From positions 1 through 53,029 of IMG/VR virus record IMGVR_UViG_3300008267_000477: a DNA stretch of 53,029 nt; one strand, written 5' to 3'. Position 1 is the first letter of the stretch. Each line of letters starts with the position of its first letter. The position numbers and the translations under genes were made by a program. The stretch comes from a virus. The notes below the pieces were generated by a model. The model was not told the origin of the DNA. It did not search any database and saw nothing but the letters and a program-made list of their open reading frames with translations. Positions 13,427-19,935 of this stretch are shown in pieces.

Positions 13427-14107
13427 ATGATAAAGTTAAAACAGCTTATAGAAATGGTGACTGGCGAAGAGCAGTCTCGAGAGGAGTATGTGCTTAAACT
13501 ATCTCGTGAAATTGTCACAGCGTTTAAAAGTGGAACTGCTAGATATAAAACTACCTTTGACTACGTACGAGGTGATGAGTCTGTCGATTTGCTTGTTGAT
13601 ATTAAGTTTATTAAGCGACCTAACCAAGAGCATGCCTTTTCCATTGCTGCAGGATATGGACCTAGAACTTTTGTTAAAAAAGACGAAGATGCACTAGAGC
13701 TTTTAATTGAATACAATCCTAGCGCCTTTCCTAAAGCAATGAATGCGTTTGTGTCTGAGATAAAGGAAACTGTAGAGCATGAGTTTGAGCATGTTGGTCA
13801 ACAAAACTTCGAAGGACTTTATATCATATCCAATCGCTACAACGAGCCGTTGGCTTATCCTGAAGAGGCACCACAAGCACACAGTCACTTTCACTATCTC
13901 ACTAGTAACGTAGAAGTGCCTGCTTATGTTAAAGGATTGCTTAAGCGTGCTAAAGTTAATAAAATAACCTTCGAACAAGCCTTAGAAGATTACTATAGTG
14001 ACTACAAAGATACCTTTGTTTTGTATAACACAAGCTGGCCTACAGTGAAAAAGATTTGGAAGGATTGGGCAATAGCGAATCGAGATAGGCTTAGAAAGTT
14101 CACATGA
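13427..14107 (+). CDS. Tagged zinc-metallopeptidase-like protein 1
   Basis: A 226-residue protein. The N-terminus MIKLKQLIEMVTGE is the MIKLKxLLxE tag with candidate cut L-I-E. The body holds H118-E-F-E-H122 in VEHEFEHVGQQ, an HExxH zinc-binding motif, and E163 in NVEVPAYV is a plausible third ligand. This makes a gluzincin-like metallopeptidase likely, though the family is not recognised. In context it is the first of six genes with the same tag (through 17494), each with a different body. If the tag targets the head, this protease would be delivered with the DNA and could act on host proteins or phage proteins in the capsid. Target unknown. Confidence 0.75.
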   Translation: MIKLKQLIEMVTGEEQSREEYVLKLSREIVTAFKSGTARYKTTFDYVRGDESVDLLVDIKFIKRPNQEHAFSIAAGYGPRTFVKKDEDALELLIEYNPSAFPKAMNAFVSEIKETVEHEFEHVGQQNFEGLYIISNRYNEPLAYPEEAPQAHSHFHYLTSNVEVPAYVKGLLKRAKVNKITFEQALEDYYSDYKDTFVLYNTSWPTVKKIWKDWAIANRDRLRKFT

Positions 14108-14493
14108 TTAAACTCAAAGACATATTATTTGAAAGCATAACTCAAGCGCAACTAAAGTCGCTTGAACAATACGCTGACAAGTTATTTGCAGTTGTAGGAA
14201 TAGATGTAGAGTTCTCGAAACACTTCTTTGATCGAGTAAACGATCCCCGCAACTCTAAACCTATTTCAGACGCTGAGCTGACTGATATGTTTCAGAAAAC
14301 ATACGAGAAGTATGGTAAAAAGATATCACAACTTGGCCCTGAAGCAGAAGCTGTGATTGTTGATATGCAAAAGGATATTAACATTCCGTTTGTGTTACAT
14401 TACAATACTCAACACCAGCAACTGGAACTTGTCTCTAAAACAATAATGCGAAAGAAGAACTTTCAAACCACTAACCAAAAGCTAACCGTATAA
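14104..14493 (+). CDS. Tagged conserved phage protein
   Basis: A 129-residue protein with tag MIKLKDILFES (cut site L-F-E). The body has a distinctive pattern: FSKHFFDRVNDPRNSKPISD, then YEKYGKKISQLGP and a C-terminal INIPFVLHY...LELVSKTIMRKKNFQT. I recall similar sequences as hypothetical proteins in other large myoviruses, and the layout (one helix, then strands) is reminiscent of RelE/BrnT-type small toxins; that comparison is weak. It overlaps the previous stop by 4 nt (ATGA). Confidence 0.68.
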   Translation: MIKLKDILFESITQAQLKSLEQYADKLFAVVGIDVEFSKHFFDRVNDPRNSKPISDAELTDMFQKTYEKYGKKISQLGPEAEAVIVDMQKDINIPFVLHYNTQHQQLELVSKTIMRKKNFQTTNQKLTV

Positions 14494-14504
14494 TTAATTA
14501 GTAC

Positions 14505-14512
14505 TATTTATT
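14505..14512 (+). promoter_or_regulatory. Late-promoter-like CTATTTATT
   Basis: TATTTATT preceded by AC, only 3 nt from ATG 14516. The match to other copies is good, but so short a distance implies leaderless translation or a non-promoter role. Confidence 0.4.
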
Positions 14513-14515
14513 AAC

Positions 14516-15268
14516 ATGATAAAGCTAAGAAACCTCCTAACCGAAATCTCACAAGAGGATGCCAATATAGCAAACCTCGCTGCACTAGGTGCTGAGACTG
14601 TAGAAGACATCTCTTTTAAGTTTAAAAGCCAAAAAGCTGCGACACCTAAAGGGGTATTAATTCACGACATAATTACTATCGAAGCGTTTAATTTACCTGA
14701 CAAAGAAAACATACAATTTCAGAGGTATCATCTAATTTTTGGTGAAAGTAGTATGGCAATCTTTGATGCGTTTGGTGTTAATGAGACTGCAGGTCTTACT
14801 AGAAAAGATTGCCAAGCTCACTTGGATAAGTTAGCAGCTGAAGGGAAAACTGAAACGTGGGATGGTGCTTATATTGCTGGATTAACTAACTGGTCTGGTG
14901 CTGAATACTACTGCTTCTACAACGTAGGTAGATTGTTGTGGCCCGGCTACGCTAATCGAGTATTGCCTCACGAATCTCTTCACTTGGCACGTGGTTTAAT
15001 TACAATCGAAGCTAACGAATATATTAGAACCAATCAAGGTAAGGATAAGTGGTGGGAAGACGAAAGAGCTACTTTTACACAACTAAGTGACGATAATGAG
15101 GAGTACTTTGCTGAGACTCTTGAGCGCTGTAACGCTATTGCTTACAGTAGGTGGGATAAGGCTAAGTCCATGATGAAAGTTCCACCAAAGACTGGAACAC
15201 CAGTATCTCCTTCCGTAGGTAAGACGTCTGGTATCGATATCACTCAAACTCCAAAACAGCAAAAGTGA
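14516..15268 (+). CDS. Tagged zinc-metallopeptidase-like protein 2
   Basis: A 250-residue protein with tag MIKLRNLLTEIS (cut site L-T-E). It carries H152-E-S-L-H156 (RVLPHESLHLARG) and, downstream, EEYFAETLE, where E200 is a plausible third zinc ligand, so it is probably an HExxH-E metallopeptidase. It is not obviously related to the peptidase-like protein at 13427 outside these motifs. The C-terminus is a low-complexity Pro/Thr/Lys tail (PPKTGTPVSPSVGKTSG). Its stop overlaps the next start (GTGA). The tag and neighbours suggest a head-packaged enzyme; substrate unknown. Confidence 0.75.
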   Translation: MIKLRNLLTEISQEDANIANLAALGAETVEDISFKFKSQKAATPKGVLIHDIITIEAFNLPDKENIQFQRYHLIFGESSMAIFDAFGVNETAGLTRKDCQAHLDKLAAEGKTETWDGAYIAGLTNWSGAEYYCFYNVGRLLWPGYANRVLPHESLHLARGLITIEANEYIRTNQGKDKWWEDERATFTQLSDDNEEYFAETLERCNAIAYSRWDKAKSMMKVPPKTGTPVSPSVGKTSGIDITQTPKQQK

Positions 15269-16287
15269 TAAAAATTAAAAGCCTACTTCGCGAGGTTCGT
15301 TCCGATAAAATCGAACAGCAAATTGGTGATTACTTGAAGAAGTATCAAGCCAGCTCCTGCGCAGCTTATGTGTATAAGGATGGTAAGCCTTTGTTCGAGT
15401 ATTACAAAAATGCTGACAAAAGTAGTGTGTTTGGAATTGGATCAGTAAGTAAGGGTATAGATAAGATAGCCATAATGAAGTTAGTTCAAGATGGCAAGAT
15501 GAAGCTTTCCGATCCACTTTTTAAGTTTGGCTTTGATGTTCCGAAGGATGGTATTAACCTGGTTAATTACTACAATTGGGATTACTGGGAATCCGTGACT
15601 ATTGATCATTTAATGCATCACAAGTCTGGTATTCCAGATCTTATTAATGACATTCCAGAGTTTAACTTTCACTATGGTGAACATGGAAAGGACGAAGATC
15701 CAGACGAGCTCACAATACTTCGTGCACTAGCTAAGTACCCCTTTTACTTTAAGCCTGGTGAGCAGGAAAACTACAGTAACTCTAATTTTTGGTTTATTGG
15801 AAAGGTGATCGAGAAAGTTACCGGTAAGTCTTATGGCGATGCTATTAAGGAGCTTGTATTTGATCCGCTAGAGATGAAGAATACCTATTGGGCTTACAAA
15901 AGCACTAATCCTCCAGGATTGGTGAAAGGTAATGTCCTTGATGCTACTACAAACAAGCTGCTTCCCGCTTTTGAAATCAAACCGTTTGATGCGTGGGCAA
16001 TTTTCTACAGTACTCCAGATGATATGCTTAAATTGGGGGATGCTTTCATTAACGACAAACTGCTATCTGCAAAGACACGAAAGATGTTCTTTTCACCAGA
16101 ACCAGAAAACTCTCCAGGTCAGTTGGGTGCAATCCATGACGGATATACTTGTAGATGGGATGCATACGCTTCTAAGGGAGTTGTGATTTTGTTTGTTGTC
16201 AATGTGTTTGGGCAGACAGTAGTAGAACCAACTATGGTGATTGGAAAACAAATGCGAGACTCTTTTGTAACCGGATTATCCCAATGA
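15265..16287 (+). CDS. Tagged class C beta-lactamase/DD-peptidase-like serine hydrolase
   Basis: A 340-residue serine hydrolase of the beta-lactamase (class C)/DD-peptidase superfamily. The three active-site blocks are present: S60-V-S-K63 (SxxK), Y170-S-N172 (YxN) and H291-D-G293 (HxG). HHKSGIP and a WFIGKVIEKVTGKSY helix also fit the family. The start is GTG 15265, overlapping the previous stop; it is supported because it gives the tag MIKIKSLLREV (cut site L-R-E). Family members cut D-Ala-D-Ala peptides, beta-lactams or small esters. A phage member with a packaging-like tag could act on host peptidoglycan at entry, or hydrolyse a host ester; both are inference. Confidence 0.85.
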   Translation: MIKIKSLLREVRSDKIEQQIGDYLKKYQASSCAAYVYKDGKPLFEYYKNADKSSVFGIGSVSKGIDKIAIMKLVQDGKMKLSDPLFKFGFDVPKDGINLVNYYNWDYWESVTIDHLMHHKSGIPDLINDIPEFNFHYGEHGKDEDPDELTILRALAKYPFYFKPGEQENYSNSNFWFIGKVIEKVTGKSYGDAIKELVFDPLEMKNTYWAYKSTNPPGLVKGNVLDATTNKLLPAFEIKPFDAWAIFYSTPDDMLKLGDAFINDKLLSAKTRKMFFSPEPENSPGQLGAIHDGYTCRWDAYASKGVVILFVVNVFGQTVVEPTMVIGKQMRDSFVTGLSQ

Positions 16288-16937
16288 TAAAACTCAAACA
16301 CATATTACAAGAAATACAAGAGACATTTGATGATGCCGCATTTCACGGTAATGGTATGACTCCACAAGAGATGCGCACTGGTACTTGTAGTACGACGTGG
16401 CATACTCCGGATCAAGATACTGGATGTCCTAAGTTTGAATTTAGAGGAGGGCGGATATCTGACGAAGTATTGCAGCTAGCTTTACAGTATCTTAATAGCG
16501 AGGATATCAATACACTTATAGCGTTTTCGGCCGGAGGACCGTTGTTGATGGTTGCATTGTCAGCTGGAGCAAAGAGGCCGAAGCAAATTAATTTTGTAGC
16601 ACCGGCTTGGAAGAAGACTTGGGCTAAAGGTCGTACAATCAATCCACAAGATAGTGCTGGTCCTGGCTTCATAGTTCATGGAGTAGATGACATAGCAGTT
16701 CCTATTGCACATTCAGCTGAGCTATCAATCAAGACAGGAATGCCTTTATACATCTTTAAGGATAGACACCATATTACAATACTCAAACACAAACTCTCAC
16801 CTGCGGGTGGATTCCATTTAACTGGTAAAGACTTAACAAGAGCTTTGCAGGAATTACCGGATTGGGGAGTTGATCGTTGGGAGGCTAATCCCGAAGAGCT
16901 TAAGCAACAGCAAGACTGGTTCAAAGCACTCATGTGA
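16284..16937 (+). CDS. Tagged alpha/beta-hydrolase-like protein
   Basis: A 217-residue protein with tag MIKLKHILQEIQE (cut site L-Q-E). The body looks like an alpha/beta hydrolase: a nucleophile-elbow-like LIAFSAGGPLLM, then GFIVHGVDDIAVPIAHS (acidic residue after a strand), and KDRHHITILKH for the histidine. The elbow is F-S-A-G-G rather than G-x-S-x-G, so catalysis is not certain. It overlaps the upstream stop by 4 nt. It could be an esterase or lipase-like enzyme delivered with the DNA; no substrate can be inferred. Confidence 0.7.
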   Translation: MIKLKHILQEIQETFDDAAFHGNGMTPQEMRTGTCSTTWHTPDQDTGCPKFEFRGGRISDEVLQLALQYLNSEDINTLIAFSAGGPLLMVALSAGAKRPKQINFVAPAWKKTWAKGRTINPQDSAGPGFIVHGVDDIAVPIAHSAELSIKTGMPLYIFKDRHHITILKHKLSPAGGFHLTGKDLTRALQELPDWGVDRWEANPEELKQQQDWFKALM

Positions 16938-16951
16938 TTTACAAGACAACT

Positions 16952-17494
16952 ATGATAAAACTAAAATCCCTACTACCAGAAGCCTTTGCTGACACTTACG
17001 AAAAGAATAAGTGGATCCAACTACCTAAGGATGTTGTGAAGACTTATGCTGATGAAATGATCGATCTTATTGTTAGCGCCTACACTGCTAAGGGAGGAAA
17101 CTTTGAATTTAAGAACGCTGACGATATAAAAAAATCCGATCTAGATTTCTGGATTGCCAATGATATTGATGCCGATCCTGAGATGGATGCTGTAATTGGC
17201 GGAAAGAGAACTCCAGCCGGTACCAAGATGACTGTTTTTGGTCAAGATGGTAGCAGCGCGGCTAAGCGAGTTGGTATGACTAAAATGACCGACTACATGA
17301 AAGAGCGAGGCTTTTATGCTGAAGTTGATATTGATTTAGCTGCTAAGTTAGGAGTTGATTACATAAAGGATGAGGCTTTGATTCGCAAGGTACTCAACAA
17401 AGATATTAAGATGAATGCCGATGGAAGTTACAATAGAAAACTTACTGATGGTCCAGTAAAGACTAAAGTATTGATTGGTATTCCAAAGGTGTAA
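16952..17494 (+). CDS. Tagged hypothetical protein
   Basis: A 180-residue protein with tag MIKLKSLLPEAFA (cut site L-P-E). I take ATG 16952 rather than the upstream GTG 16934, because only the former gives the tag at the very N-terminus. The body has GGKRTPAGTKMTVFGQDGSSAAKR, a glycine-rich basic stretch that loosely recalls acyl-CoA binding in GNAT acetyltransferases, then MTKMTDYMKERGFYAEVD and a long C-terminal beta-rich part. The GNAT comparison is weak and I give no function. It closes this set of tagged genes and is followed by a strong terminator. Confidence 0.65.
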   Translation: MIKLKSLLPEAFADTYEKNKWIQLPKDVVKTYADEMIDLIVSAYTAKGGNFEFKNADDIKKSDLDFWIANDIDADPEMDAVIGGKRTPAGTKMTVFGQDGSSAAKRVGMTKMTDYMKERGFYAEVDIDLAAKLGVDYIKDEALIRKVLNKDIKMNADGSYNRKLTDGPVKTKVLIGIPKV

Positions 17495-17528
17495 GGCACG
17501 GCTTAGGACCGTATGGCTATGGCCATTA

Positions 17529-17570
17529 AACCACTTCAAGTGTCGCTACCTGGAGTGGTTTTCTTTTTTA
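17529..17570 (+). terminator. Rho-independent terminator
   Basis: AACCACTTCA (17529-17538) pairs with TGGAGTGGTT (17551-17560), with one G-U pair, followed by TTCTTTTTTA. It ends the tagged enzyme operon. Confidence 0.85.
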
Positions 17571-17578
17571 AGAACACC

Positions 17579-17586
17579 TATTTATA
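17579..17586 (+). promoter_or_regulatory. Late-promoter-like TATTTATA in a palindrome
   Basis: The motif is embedded in ACCTATTTATAGGT, which is nearly self-complementary. It lies 4 nt before ATG 17591. Confidence 0.45.
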
Positions 17587-17590
17587 GGTA

Positions 17591-18382
17591 ATGGAAGTAA
17601 GAGGATATATTCGCCCTGAGTCTTGTTTTGCTACAATATCTCAATGGGAAGACATAGCACGTTTGTTTCTTTTATTGCAAAAGAAAGGTGTTGATACTCG
17701 TAGTGGAATTTTAGATTCTGACCCTAAATTAGCAGCACTTGTGATGCGTTGGTTTGGTCATCAGCTGTTTGTAGAAACTCAGCTATTTGATCAGCTTACT
17801 CAGAAAAATGTACTAGACTTTGTAGAAGATTTTGTTAACCACCGAGTGTGGGGTTTAAGAAGAGAGTTTGGTACTTACTTCTACAAGGATGGTGAAGATG
17901 GTAGCTTTCTGGAAGATGTAAAAATCGCGTACTTTTATTCGAGAGGTGACATAGAGCCTTATGTGTTATTAGACGATGACTTTGTAATGGCTGTGTACGG
18001 TTCAACGACACATAAGGTGCAGACAAAGCACTGGACGACCGAGCAGGGATTGAAAAATCTATCTGACTCGATCGAGAATAATCATACGTTCGCAATAAGC
18101 ACTTTTACTAAACAATGGAAACCATTTTTCAGAAAAGAAAGTAATGTGCTTCTTTTGTTAGAAGGTAATTTGCGAGCTGCGTTTCGAAGTGATGTCAAGT
18201 CTCTAGCAACAGATAGAGGGAATCGAGCTGTAAATATGTATAGACTTGCTTACCCTGAAGGAGGTAGTAATTTGTGTATGAAATTAGACACGCTCGACAT
18301 TGGTGGTGCTACTTCTTTGTGGAATGAGTTTATCATAAAGCCAACTGCGATTCTAAAAGCAAAAACAATACCGAAACACTAA
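17591..18382 (+). CDS. Hypothetical protein before the lysis genes
   Basis: A 263-residue protein with no recognised family and no packaging tag. It has an N-terminal helical region (ATISQWEDIARLFLLLQKKG), a GLRREFGTYFYKDGEDGS loop in the middle, and a C-terminal half with FRKESNVLLLLEGNLRAAFR. It stands alone between a terminator with a late-type motif upstream and the late-type motif that precedes the holin candidate, so it is probably expressed late. Function unknown. Confidence 0.65.
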   Translation: MEVRGYIRPESCFATISQWEDIARLFLLLQKKGVDTRSGILDSDPKLAALVMRWFGHQLFVETQLFDQLTQKNVLDFVEDFVNHRVWGLRREFGTYFYKDGEDGSFLEDVKIAYFYSRGDIEPYVLLDDDFVMAVYGSTTHKVQTKHWTTEQGLKNLSDSIENNHTFAISTFTKQWKPFFRKESNVLLLLEGNLRAAFRSDVKSLATDRGNRAVNMYRLAYPEGGSNLCMKLDTLDIGGATSLWNEFIIKPTAILKAKTIPKH

Positions 18383-18391
18383 ACCCTGTCC

Positions 18392-18399
18392 TATTTATA
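18392..18399 (+). promoter_or_regulatory. Late-promoter-like CTATTTATATTAA
   Basis: TATTTATA, 13 nt before the start of the first lysis gene. One of five copies at a nearly constant 12-13 nt from the start codon. Confidence 0.6.
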
Positions 18400-18412
18400 T
18401 TAAACAAAGGTT

Positions 18413-18622
18413 ATGACATTACCAAAGCCTTTACTAAAAATGAAAAAGAACTACTACAGCCCGACTCCAGCTAAGTGGAGGAAGTTGGGTGATGCCTTAC
18501 TAGGAGTAAGCACTACAATCACCGGTTTCGCTATTTATGAAGAAGCTAAGTGGGTAGCTATTGCAGCTCTATTATCGGGTGTTGTAGGTAAGTTCCTTAC
18601 TAACCTTTTTTCAGAAGATTAA
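18413..18622 (+). CDS. Small membrane protein, holin candidate 1
   Basis: A 69-residue protein with a basic N-terminus (KKNYYSPTPAKWRK) and two hydrophobic segments, LGDALLGVSTTITGFAIYEE and AKWVAIAALLSGVVGKFLTN. It lies 2 nt upstream of the endolysin gene, which is the usual place for a holin, the membrane protein that lets endolysin reach the peptidoglycan. Length and topology fit. A second candidate lies just after the endolysin, so the roles (holin, antiholin) cannot be assigned. Confidence 0.6.
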   Translation: MTLPKPLLKMKKNYYSPTPAKWRKLGDALLGVSTTITGFAIYEEAKWVAIAALLSGVVGKFLTNLFSED

Positions 18623-18624
18623 TT

Positions 18625-19302
18625 ATGAGCTTAGATCTAACAAAGATTAAACAAGTTCCGTTACGCGAAACTCAGTTTATTAAAGAGGAAACAAAAAAGA
18701 AGCAAGTCGTATTACATCATACTGCAGGTAACTCTTCAGCTCCTGGTACGATTAAGATGTGGGATGCAGATGATCGAGGTCGTATTGCTACCTGCATTGT
18801 TATATCAGGAAAGGGATTGTCTAAGGACACTTTTGATGGTGAAATCTGCCAAGCATTCTCTTCTAAGTTTTGGGGCTATCACTTAGGTATTAAACCAGAC
18901 GTATTCAAGTCGCGAGGTATTGCTTATCAAAGTTTAGATAAGATTTCAATAGGAATTGAAATTTGCAACTGGGGACCTTTAACTAAGAAGGGAGATAAGT
19001 TTTACAACTATGTTGATAGAGAGGTTGCGTTGGATCAAGTTTGCACTCTTGCAACACCATACAAAGGTTACACACACTATCATGCATATACAGATGCTCA
19101 GATCGAATCCGTTAGACAGCTTCTTCTCTACTGGAAGGGTGTTCACGGAATCGACTTAACATACAGAGAACAGGATATGTGGTCAGTTTCGGACCGAGCG
19201 TTGAAAGGTGAGAATGGATTATTTACTCACAACTCTTATCGTAGGGATAAGTCTGACATTTCACCTCAACCGAAGATGATTGCAATGTTAAAAAATCTAT
19301 AA
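18625..19302 (+). CDS. N-acetylmuramoyl-L-alanine amidase (endolysin)
   Basis: A 225-residue amidase_2/PGRP-type endolysin. LHHTAGNSSAPGTIKMWDAD near the N-terminus holds the first zinc histidines (H31, H32), and there is a GIEICNWGP core strand and a HYHAYTDAQIESVRQLL segment with the second histidine position. Such enzymes cut the bond between N-acetylmuramic acid and L-alanine in peptidoglycan and release progeny at the end of infection. No signal peptide is visible, which agrees with holin-dependent export. It is flanked on both sides by small membrane-protein genes. The C-terminal ~50 residues (EQDMWSVSDRALKGENGLFT) might be a wall-binding part. Confidence 0.88.
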   Translation: MSLDLTKIKQVPLRETQFIKEETKKKQVVLHHTAGNSSAPGTIKMWDADDRGRIATCIVISGKGLSKDTFDGEICQAFSSKFWGYHLGIKPDVFKSRGIAYQSLDKISIGIEICNWGPLTKKGDKFYNYVDREVALDQVCTLATPYKGYTHYHAYTDAQIESVRQLLLYWKGVHGIDLTYREQDMWSVSDRALKGENGLFTHNSYRRDKSDISPQPKMIAMLKNL

Positions 19303-19321
19303 ACCATAAAAACAAAAAACC

Positions 19322-19489
19322 ATGAACAAAGAAAAAGTATTAGGTATTGTTCGTCACGTTTTGACTTTTGGAGGTGGTATCTTAATTGCTAAAGGTATTA
19401 TCGACGAGTCGACTGCGAGCGAAATCATTGGTGGAGTTATCACTCTAGTTGGTGCTATCTGGTCAGTCGTTGCTAAAAACAAAGCATGA
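19322..19489 (+). CDS. Small membrane protein, holin candidate 2
   Basis: A 55-residue protein, MNKEKVLGIVRHVLTFGGGI then LIAKGIIDESTASEIIGGVI, with two hydrophobic segments (residues ~6-24 and ~34-50) and a lysine-bearing C-terminus. It resembles short two-span holins seen next to endolysins in phages of Bacteroidota, as far as I can judge from pattern. Its stop overlaps the next start by 4 nt (ATGA). Confidence 0.6.
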   Translation: MNKEKVLGIVRHVLTFGGGILIAKGIIDESTASEIIGGVITLVGAIWSVVAKNKA

Positions 19490-19902
19490 ATCTAAAACAC
19501 CTTTTGATAGAAGTTGAGACAAAATGTCCTGCAGCAACGCAGGACATTAATCTCAATTTAGATAATCGTCAAAAGGCTATCGACAAGTATCACTACGGTC
19601 CTGCCAATCCAGATCATCCAGAAAATTACTGGAAGGATGCTGCTAAAAGGTGGAACGTATCTGAAGCGACTGCTAAAACTATGAAGTGTGCGAACTGCGC
19701 AGCTTTTGATGTTTCAGATAAGATGTGGGCTTGTATGGAAAAAGGTATTCTTGGAAAAGAGAAGAATGTTGATGCAATGGCTACTATAGAAAAAGCCGAC
19801 TTAGGTTATTGTAATTTTTTACACTTTAAATGTGCAGGTTCAAGAAGTTGTGCTGCATGGGTTACTGGTGGATCTATTGATGATAAAGATCGTACGAAAT
19901 AA
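19486..19902 (+). CDS. Tagged Cys-rich conserved phage protein
   Basis: A 138-residue protein with the tag MNLKHLLIEVET (cut site L-I-E). The body has cysteines in a conserved-looking arrangement: KCANCAAFDV, MWACMEKG, DLGYCNFLHFKCAGSRSCAAW. I recall similar proteins in other myoviruses with resemblance to high-potential iron-sulfur proteins; an Fe-S or zinc site is plausible. The tag places it with the putative head-packaged proteins although it is cotranscribed with lysis genes, to which it is joined by a 4-nt overlap. Confidence 0.72.
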   Translation: MNLKHLLIEVETKCPAATQDINLNLDNRQKAIDKYHYGPANPDHPENYWKDAAKRWNVSEATAKTMKCANCAAFDVSDKMWACMEKGILGKEKNVDAMATIEKADLGYCNFLHFKCAGSRSCAAWVTGGSIDDKDRTK

Positions 19903-19914
19903 ACATCTCGTACA

Positions 19915-19922
19915 TATTTATT
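19915..19922 (+). promoter_or_regulatory. Late-promoter-like TATTTATT
   Basis: ACATATTTATTAG, 13 nt upstream of the first fibre gene at 19936. Confidence 0.5.
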
Positions 19923-19935
19923 AGAAAAACAATCA

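Noticed and set aside
15265-16287. An antibiotic-resistance beta-lactamase
   Set aside because: The family includes many peptidases and esterases, the protein lacks a secretion signal and has a packaging-like tag instead; resistance cannot be inferred.
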